From Ochromonadaceae sp. CCMP2298 (lineage: Eukaryota > Sar > Synurophyceae > Ochromonadales > Ochromonadaceae): a stretch of 14,442 nucleotides of DNA. The stretch's first letter is position 1. Each line of letters opens with the position of its first letter. Positions 7,867 through 14,442 of this stretch are shown in pieces. Location of the stretch: positions 1-14,442 of the forward strand of contig MU634208.1 of NCBI GenBank assembly GCA_026770595.1, given 5' to 3'. A model generated the notes under the pieces. That model had not been told where the DNA came from, ran no database searches, and saw only the letters and a program-made list of their open reading frames with translations. The translations under genes were made by a program, and so were the position numbers.

Positions 7867-8062
7867 TAGTATACACAGTAACAGGAACAGTATATCATAG
7901 CCTTAACGAGGCCCCCGGCCCTTTTCCCAACCTGAAGAAGAACTTTTGAGCCTCATGGTGAGGTCTGTGGTGAGTGGCTGATACTATGACTTCACTAACG
8001 AACACCCACTACATCGTTTCACTTCCTTGTTAGAAAAATCGCACCCAGGCTCACTCTCCTAC

Positions 8063-8085
8063 ACTACTACTACTACTACTACTAC
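8063..8085. repeat. (CTA)n microsatellite
   Basis: An uninterrupted run of about seven and a half CTA triplets in the intergenic region. Confidence 0.9.
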
Positions 8086-8166
8086 ACCTAGGTCCTCAGG
8101 CAGAGAGAAATTGTTTCGGGGGATTTAAGTACACAGCCTACTTAACGGGTATTGGTACCGGTACTT

Positions 8167-8249
8167 GACAGCTCGAGGGACTAGCTTGAAGGGACTAACA
8201 GCTTAACAGCTTAACCGCCTAAGGGACTGACAGCTTAAGCCCTTAAGGG
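8167..8249. repeat. Short interspersed direct repeats (GGGACT and CAGCTTAA)
   Basis: GGGACT occurs at 8177, 8191 and 8223, and CAGCTTAA at 8199, 8207 and 8231. The array reaches the stop codon of the MS-ICL gene (8243-8245), so it makes up the start of that gene's 3' UTR. Confidence 0.7.
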
Positions 8250-11200
8250 ATGTAGGTGGAGGGACCGGTGCCCTGGCCTCTCAGCGACTTCTCCTTCGCC
8301 TCGTCCGCCACCTCCGTGCTGCCGGATAGGATGTCTGTGTTGCCAGTGCCCACAATAGAGTTCACCATCACCTCCCAGCCGGTGCCGGTGGCCTTCTGGT
8401 GGAAGAAGGACGTCAGGGTGCCGTGCTTGTCGTGGTACTTGCGAGCTGCGCGCTGGTTGACCACGAAGTCATGGATGCCGTTCTCGGCCTAGGAGGAGGT
8501 GGGAGAATACAGAGAGGTGGGAGAGATAGGTAAGAGAGAGAAGACACACAGGTAATAGGTAACAAAAAGAAATAAAGATACATAATGTAGTATACATACT
8601 ATAGTATATACTGTAGTATTCAAACTGTAGTGTACATGAAATAAGTACATACCATGCCTCTAGCGAGGGCGTTGGCGGTGTGGGCGTCCGAGGGGTACAG
8701 GGGCAGCGTGCACAGGTGCACCTCGAATCCCGCGTCAGAGAGACGGTCCTTGAAGTTCTTCAGCCTCTGGGCCGTGATGATGTTGGTGATGTGTCTCAGG
8801 GGCTTGTAGCCGTTGGAGGTGATGCGGTCAAGCTCCTTGGTGGCCTTGTAGGTCTGCAGGGAGGGGCCCAGAGAGTCCAGCATACCAGACTGCTCGTCTA
8901 CCATGGCGCGCCAGTCCACCTCGCCCCTGGCTAGGTCCAGGCCGTTTCCTAGGATCTGGCTGATCAGATCGTCCTAAGAGAGACAAAGAGGTAGGTTAGA
9001 AAAAGAGGTACAGGTAAGGAAAAGAGATAAAGAGTAGAGTGTAGTATACTGTAGTATACACACTGCAGTATACATACTGTATTCAAAGTGTAGTATACTG
9101 AAGTATGAGATGAAAACGTACCTCGAAGTTGTAGTCTCCGCGCACCCTGTCCCCGTAGCTCTTCAGGAAGTTCTTCACCTTCCAGCAGCTGGACTGCAGA
9201 GAGACCTTGCCGCTCTCCAGAGGCTTCACGATGTCTTTCTCGATGTACTCCGCGACCTCCTTGGCCAGCTCGGTAGACTCGATGAAGAAGCTCACATCCC
9301 ACACAAAGCTAGGCGAGTGGTTGTACAGACCTCTGGCGAACACGCCGTGGGGAGCGAGCGACTCGTTCACCAGACCCATGAACATCTTGGCATCGGCCAC
9401 GTTCGCGTCGGGCGTCTCCATCCACACGTGCGAGGCGAGGCCCAGCTTGACGATCTCGGCGCAGCGGCGGGCAGAGTGCTCCAGCCCCATCTTGCGGCCC
9501 GTGGCGGGGTTCTTGCCCTTCTTGAGGTACAGGTAGCGCCCGTCGGGAGTGAACCCGCGCTCCCAGTCGATGAAGAAGTGGTCGGGGTGGTCGGGGTCCT
9601 GCAAAACGAGAGCATAATACAAACATAAATATTAGTATGATAAACAATTAACAATATATAAGCAGATAAGCACAAAAAATATATCAACATGTAGTGTAAA
9701 CACAATCACATCATTAACACATGTTGTGTACTTACGTGCATCTTGTTACTGTACTGGATGAACTCTGCTGACAGAGCGTCAGTACGCGCTACGAAATTCA
9801 CGTTCTGCTGGGGCCCGTCTCTCTTCACGCCGGGGAAGATAGATGCCGCCAGGTTCGCCGCCTTCATGGTGGTCACCCAGCCGTAGATGTCGTCCAGCCC
9901 CTTCCCGCCCAGGTGGCCGCAGCGCTTCAGGCTGTACTGGTCCTCTGTGATGATAATAATAAGAATAAAAATGAAAAATAAGAATAATAATAATATTCAT
10001 AATATTAATAATAATATTGGAGACTGTATACAGCCATGTAGGAGTGTGCAGTATGAGCTTACCGATGTGCATGATGTTGACACCATTCTGCAGGCAGCGC
10101 ACCACCGACAGGAACACCTTCTTCGGGTCCCCCCAGCCCTGCTCGAGGTCCGCCAGCATGGGCTGGGTGAGGAAGTCGATCTTAGAGGCCAGCAGGTCCA
10201 TCTTCGCCTGCTCCTGCTCGTCCACAGGCATCTTCTCGATCTTAGACAGCTTCTCGGCGCACTCGAGCTCCTAATAGTCAAATACAAAAATCAAATGATT
10301 AATCACAAAAATAAGTAATAACTAAGTTATGTAATTTTACGTACCTGCACTCTGTCGCCCATCTCCAGGAAGCGGTTGATGACGACTGCGAGGTCTCCCT
10401 GCTCGTGGAAGTTCACCGAGAGCGTGTCGGGCATGGGCTGGCCCAGCGCCAGGCCTCTGGCGTTCAGCTCCCAGCCGCCGATGTAGGGCCAGCTGTAGCC
10501 CATGCCGCCCTCCACGACGTTGCGAGCGGAGTGGCCGTTGGGGGTGCCTGTGGGATAACAAAATATAAGTAAATAATAAGAATATTAATAAGTTTAGGAT
10601 ACCAAGAACACACACTACGAACTATACTGCATACATCAGTAATGTGCTATAAAAGTACTATACAGCACTTACCGATGAAGTTTCCGTGCGCCACGATTCC
10701 ATCAGGGCGGACAGCAGCCATCTTGTTGTTGAACGTCTGCCCCCTGAGGATGGACAGACGGGCATCCAGAGTGATCTCCGCACGCGTGCCTCTCAGCTTG
10801 ACCTTCTCCTCCTCGGGGAATTCCATCGCTCTGAAGTTCTGTCTCAGCGGAACTGGCTTCGTCACCCCCTCGTTCAGCGTGTCATACGCCACGTCCTGGA
10901 TGAACGGCGCCAACTCAGGCGCACAGACCATGTCGAGGAAGATCTTGGCGGCGCGGTTGAAGTTGTGCAGGCGGAGGGTCTTCTCGCGCACGGAGAGGTT
11001 CGAGTACTCGATGGTCTGCTTGAGCTTCGCCACCTCCTCGCCCCAGATGGTGGACAGCACATCCTTGTCGAGGGCTGCTACCTTGCCATCGTGGCGGGTG
11101 AACTTCTGCTGGTGGTGCAGCCACTGCCACACCTGCGTGCGGGAGATCTCCGCAGTGGCTAGGTCCTCCATCAGGCCGTCGATAGCGACCGCCCCAGCGC

Positions 11201-12719
11201 CGTCCAGCCACGCGCTGAGGTAGGAGATACCCACAGAGACGTTTGAGCGCAGGCCCGCCTCGGTGTAGTTCTCCACGCCCCTGAGGGCAGGAGGCACCTG
11301 CACGAAGGTCTCGGGCACGGCGACGAAGTCCAGGTTCATCTTGGAGGAGATCTGGTGAGACTTGCCGGCCAGTCCGCGCTCGAAGACCTCTTTGATGGGG
11401 GTCACCATGGCGGGGTGCGCCTGTGTATGTGGGGGGGGGGGGCGGGCGCAGGTTAGGTGCGTGTATTTATGGGAGGGTGTGCGTGTGTGTGTGAGTGTGT
11501 GAAAAGAAATAAAGTAAGTATAGCAGATGAGGTCACTTACCACCCACGCTCCATCGCACCCGTTGGCTAGCTCGTACTCCTTGTCCTTGACCACCTTGGC
11601 CATGATGAGCTCTGTCTGCTTGGCGTCCTTCGAGGGGATAAGCGCAGACATGCCGCCCATTGCGTGCACACCACGGGAGTGGCACACCTGCACAATACGC
11701 TGCATGTACTGCGTCAGGAAGGGCGAGGTCATGCCCAGCAGAGAGCGGTCAGGGAACACCGAGGCGGGGTTGGAGGCCTGGTTCTTGAGGATGGAGAAGA
11801 TGTGGTCCCAGCGGCCGCAGTTCAGGCCTGCCCAGTAGGGACCGAGGGCGAATCCGATCTCTTCGGCCTGCAGGATGCCCGGCAGCGTCTCGATCAAAGC
11901 AGTCACGCGGGTGGTGCCGTGGGGGATGCCTAGCTGCAGCTCGATCTGCTCGATCACATCGTGCACCAGCACGGCCTCCTCGAAGCTCTCCAGCTTGGGC
12001 AAGTACAGTAGGGGCCTGCCGCCCTTGCTGATGATCTCCTGTGCGTTGTGGAACATGTACATCGAAATGTCGAACAGGCCTGCGGGCATGGGGCGGTTGG
12101 CCTCGTCCACCACGTGTCTCTCCAGCATGTGGACGCCTCTCGCGCGCACTAGCAGGGTGGCCGCATCGGCATTCACGGTGTATTCGACTCCGGGGCCACG
12201 GATGCTGTCCTTCTTGGTGTGCGAGAGCGTGCCTCTCGCAGCATCGAAGAGGTTCTGCTGCCCCTGCACCATGCCGAACCACTCAGGGCTCTGGGAGTCC
12301 TCCAGATCAGCCATGTAGCAGTTCGCACCACTGTTGAGCGCGTTGATCATCATCTTGCGGTCCGAGGCGGGGCCCGTGATCTCCACCCATCGCTTCTCCA
12401 GCTGAGGCACGATCGGAGGGCCTTTCCACGTGGGGTCGTCGCGGATCCACTTCGTGTCCTCGCGCAGGGCAATGGGCACTCCTCCAGCCTCTTTCACCTC
12501 GAGTCTCTTCTTGTGCACCACTGCATAGCGGGGCTGGAACTCTCCGGAGATCTGGCGCAGGAAGTGCAGGAAGGACGCGGAAAAGAGATGCTTCTGATCC
12601 TCAGGCACGTTGGAGTGGGTTATGCGCACATTGGGACGGGGAGTGAAGCTGACGGCGTAGGGTCTTGATTGCACAAGCTTTGCATTAATCCTCAAATTGC
12701 TGCGGGCGGATCTCAGCAT
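8243..12719 (-). CDS. Bifunctional malate synthase-isocitrate lyase fusion (eight exons)
   Basis: Exons on the minus strand: 12719-11541, 11420-10673, 10547-10345, 10270-10063, 9944-9736, 9598-9122, 8973-8653, 8488-8243. All seven introns are GT-AG and the joined frame is 1196 codons plus TAA. Residues 1-30 are Arg/Ser-rich without acids, like a mitochondrial leader. Malate synthase spans about 31-577: RARGVH (192-197), LIETLPG with Glu277, the family signature GLNCGRWDHIF with Asp305, MGGMSALIPSKD, and LMEDLATAE with the probable catalytic base Asp479. Isocitrate lyase follows almost without linker (about 580-1196): LRGT near 602, ADLEQGWG with Asp751/Glu753 at the metal site, IEDQ, KRCGH with catalytic Cys788, FVARTD, NHSPSF (942-947) and SGSTE near the C terminus. 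The two activities cleave isocitrate to succinate and glyoxylate, then condense glyoxylate with acetyl-CoA to malate. No C-terminal SKL-type peroxisomal signal is present (it ends TYIP). Both halves keep their catalytic residues, so both should be active. Confidence 0.95.
8489..8652 (-). other. Intron 7 of the MS-ICL gene, related to intron 6
   Basis: 164-nt GT-AG intron (GTATGT...CTCCTAG). From the donor side, an inverted-repeat-rich TAGTATAC/GTATACTA block is followed by a CTTTAT-TTCTTTT-TTACCT tract and a long pyrimidine run. The same order of blocks occurs in intron 6 (8974-9121). Confidence 0.75.
8974..9121 (-). other. Intron 6 of the MS-ICL gene, related to intron 7
   Basis: 148-nt GT-AG intron (GTACGT...CTCTTAG). 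It shares with intron 7 the segment TTTGAATAC, followed by repeats of CAGTATGTATACTACA type, then CTTTATCTCTTTTCCTTACCT and a pyrimidine tract. The similarity covers much of the intron and is not found in introns 1-5. Confidence 0.75.
11421..11540 (-). other. Intron 1 of the MS-ICL gene: in-frame, stop-free
   Basis: Donor GTAAGT, acceptor CACAG, 120 nt, exactly 40 codons with no stop on the coding strand. It contains a run of 12 C (coding sense) and a CA-rich microsatellite. Removing it joins GAWV directly to AHPAMV, the expected malate synthase continuity. If retained, it would add a 40-residue His/Thr/Pro-rich insert without breaking the frame. Confidence 0.85.
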
Positions 12720-13129
12720 GATGCGGATCTTGTGAACTCAGAGCTCAGAAGAAGATATGCTGGATGGTGGGAGGAGAGTAGCAGAGGAGCAAGAGGAAAG
12801 AAGTGGATAAGTGGGAGCTATGGGGAGCGGATTGGGAGGAGCGAGCAATTGGCGAATTCCAAAAACATTGGCGCAATAGGAGTAGGTGGATTCGGGAGAG
12901 CAGTGGAGAGCGAGGCAGAACATGCTCACCTTGGGGAAAACTGGCAACGAGCTGAGCGGAAGGCTGGACCTTTAGAATCTGCGGCACTAGGTGCAGTAAG
13001 ATCTCGTCGGGGGAACTAAAGAAGTGTTCCAAATGCAACTTGCTCTGCCGCTAAAGCGAAAGGATTCGCCGCGGAAGTGGAAGGAGAAGACTTCCTTTTC
13101 CGTCGGAATTGGAAGACTTTCTCTCCTCC

Positions 13130-13150
13130 TCCTCCTCAAAGTGAGGAGGA
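13130..13150. repeat. Short hairpin, 9-bp perfect arms
   Basis: TCCTCCTCA at 13130-13138 pairs with TGAGGAGGA at 13142-13150 around a 3-nt loop. It lies in a purine/pyrimidine-biased tract just left of the larger inverted repeat. Confidence 0.8.
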
Positions 13151-13163
13151 AGAAGTGGGGCGT

Positions 13164-13226
13164 GGGTTTCCTCAACGGCTGCGGTTTTGGTACTTGAAGT
13201 TAAAATCCCAGCCGTTGAGGAAACCC
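13164..13226. repeat. Inverted repeat with 18-bp perfect arms
   Basis: GGGTTTCCTCAACGGCTG at 13164-13181 is the exact reverse complement of 13209-13226, with a 27-nt spacer whose edges show further partial pairing. The right arm is followed by a second partial copy, CAGCCGTT. It could be a MITE-like remnant, a regulatory cruciform or an RNA hairpin. No target-site duplication was identified. Confidence 0.85.
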
Positions 13227-13459
13227 CAGCCGTTCCCTCCTCTTCCATCCCTCCTTAGAGAAGAGAAGAGAATCCAAAGGCTTGTTTTGGACACTTTTTA
13301 GGCTCACGCCTTATCCCTCATACTCAATACCGTGCACCCTGCCTGCGGACCATCCAGTCACTACTGTAAACTAGACATTGATAGCGGGATCCTCGATGTC
13401 CGCAGCCCCTGAGGCGTCCGTCCAGTCGCGAAAGAAGTGTAAGCCAAATCTTCATCCTC

Positions 13460-14260
13460 CTACTCCGATCGATCCACTTCCCCCATCGCTGTGACGTCCA
13501 GGTGCTCACTGGCCAGCTGGCGAGTTTCTGCGCTGCAGGGGCAGGGCGGCTCTTGCTGCAGCAGCCACCGCAGCGCAATGGCCCGGTGCCGCAGCTAGCG
13601 TGCAGACGCATTCCTCCCAAGGACCGGGTTGGTTTGGCGCTCTAGCCCACTGCAACATCGCTGCGTCTCCTTTGTCCGCTGCTTCACGGCACACTCTGCT
13701 CCCTCGCAATCAGCTCCCTCACAATCTGCTCCCTCAGCCACTGCGCCATCTGCAGCTGCCCGGCCTCCGCAGCAGCCGCCAGTGTCTCCGCATCCCGCGC
13801 ACGGGATGGCGACTGGTCGTGAATCCACCGCAGCAGCTCGACGTGCCCGCCCCTAGCCGCCTCCAAGGACAGGGCAGCGTCTCTCCCTACAGCACGTCCA
13901 GCTGCCCCCCACACGCCGCTGGGCACGATTTCAGGCTCGAGGGACAGGGAGGCTCCTGCGCGCTCAGCCATTGGACCACCTGTACAGGCTCTCCTCTCAC
14001 AGCTGCCAGAGAGAGTATTCGCGCCCCAGGGTGCCGCTGGGCTCTGCGCGAGGCCCAACCGCGGCCCCTCGCCACGCCAGCCTGCCCAACTGCGTCGCCG
14101 CCTCCACGTCCTGGACCTCCAGGTGAGGCAAAATGCTGGTAGAAGTAATCCCACAGCTCCTGAGCCAGCTCTCCGCGCCACCACTGCTCCCTTTTGCGCT
14201 GCTGGGCCCGAACAGCAGCACGGCATGCTTGAGGAAGGCTTGGAGGCGCCGTTACCAACC
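13460..14260 (-). pseudogene. Decayed ankyrin-repeat protein gene
   Basis: Ankyrin-type helices appear on the minus strand in changing frames. Near 14200-14150 there is ELAQELWDYFYQHFA, and around 14120-14060 LEVQDVEAATQLGRLAWRG in another frame. Near 14020-13900 come LSLAAVRGEPVQVVQWLSAQ and KSCPAACGGQLDVL. Around 13880-13745 are DAALSLEAARGGHVELLRW and LAAAAEAGQLQMAQWLREQ in a third frame, and then REAADKGDAAMLQWARAP near 13700-13640. After a one-base shift near 13580 come ALRWLLQQEPPCPCSAETRQ and a TAG at 13460-13462. Each piece fits the AAxxGHLxxLxWL pattern seen in large ankyrin families. The frame changes within tens of bases without intron signals, so a pseudogene (or sequencing indels) is more likely than splicing. 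The 5' limit is approximate. Confidence 0.6.
13692..13736. repeat. Three tandem 15-bp units within the ankyrin remnant
   Basis: Units at 13692-13706, 13707-13721 and 13722-13736 share CANTCNGCTCCCTCR. Being a multiple of three, they do not shift the frame, but they lie between the WLREQ repeat and the next ankyrin piece and may mark local slippage. Confidence 0.8.
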
Positions 14261-14442
14261 ACTGGGACCCGCTGGAGGGCCTCCCAGCCCAAGCTCACGC
14301 GAGAATAAGACAGTAGCACTACCCGGGAGGACAGTCTGGGCCCTCAGACTGTTCGCCAGTGCCTCCTGTGGCTCGCCAGCGCTGATAATCTGAGCTCGTC
14401 ATCTCGCAGGCTCCGTCTCCAGAAAGCTGCGCCGATCGAGCA

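Larger units (their letters stand above)
7800..8242. other. Convergent 3' region between COA7-like gene and MS-ICL gene
   Basis: 443 nt with no credible gene. It holds the COA7-like polyadenylation signal, a trinucleotide microsatellite at 8063-8085 and a run of short direct repeats at 8167-8249. A GTACCGGTAC palindrome lies at about 8154-8163. No canonical AATAAA is evident for the minus-strand gene. Confidence 0.6.
12720..13459. other. Gene-free region upstream of the MS-ICL gene
   Basis: 740 nt that must include the promoter and leader of the minus-strand MS-ICL gene. Its ATG has A at -3. Open frames here are short, compositionally odd and unlike any family I know. The notable content is inverted repeats between about 13080 and 13230. 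No TATA box or known element was recognised. Confidence 0.6.

Noticed and set aside
10647-12719. A 690-residue single-exon malate synthase ending after HGNFIGK
   Set aside because: The frame reads through intron 1 and into intron 2. A GTAAGT donor at 10672 and the continuity of isocitrate lyase motifs downstream show that the coding region goes on to 8243.
13077-13301. Plus-strand ORF of 74 codons
   Set aside because: It is built from the inverted repeats and purine-rich tracts, has biased composition and resembles no family.

Overview
The window is nuclear DNA of a eukaryote. Several genes are broken by short GT-AG introns (74 to 213 nt), start codons sit in Kozak-like contexts, and there are no operons or bacterial ribosome-binding sites. 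Protein content (a voltage-sensor/nucleotide cyclase fusion, a glyoxylate-cycle fusion enzyme, a decayed ankyrin-repeat gene of the GHLELLRW type) suggests a protist or alga. A stramenopile-like organism is my guess, but I cannot fix the lineage from the sequence alone.

Layout, left to right. (1) 1-2171, minus: the 5' five exons of a membrane protein with a complete S1-S4 voltage sensor, two more membrane segments and the beginning of a class III adenylate/guanylate cyclase domain. It runs off the left edge. (2) 2627-3802, minus: an intronless 2-oxoglutarate/Fe(II) oxygenase of the isopenicillin-N-synthase-like fold with all metal ligands. (3) 4145-6478, minus: COG8, a Golgi tethering-complex subunit. 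(4) 6975-7799, plus: a Cys-rich Sel1-repeat protein resembling the cytochrome c oxidase assembly factor COA7, divergent from COG8. (5) 8243-12719, minus: an eight-exon gene for a 1196-residue malate synthase-isocitrate lyase fusion, with a mitochondrial-type leader. All introns could be placed with an unbroken reading frame. (6) 12720-13459: gene-free sequence with strong inverted repeats. (7) about 13460-14260, minus: remains of an ankyrin-repeat gene spread over several reading frames.

The genes do not form one pathway. Two of them (MS-ICL and the COA7-like protein) probably act in mitochondria and are convergent neighbours. The most notable item is the fusion enzyme, which holds both dedicated steps of the glyoxylate shunt in one chain, in the order malate synthase then isocitrate lyase, opposite to the nematode fusion. 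Two of its introns look related to each other, and a third is in-frame and stop-free.
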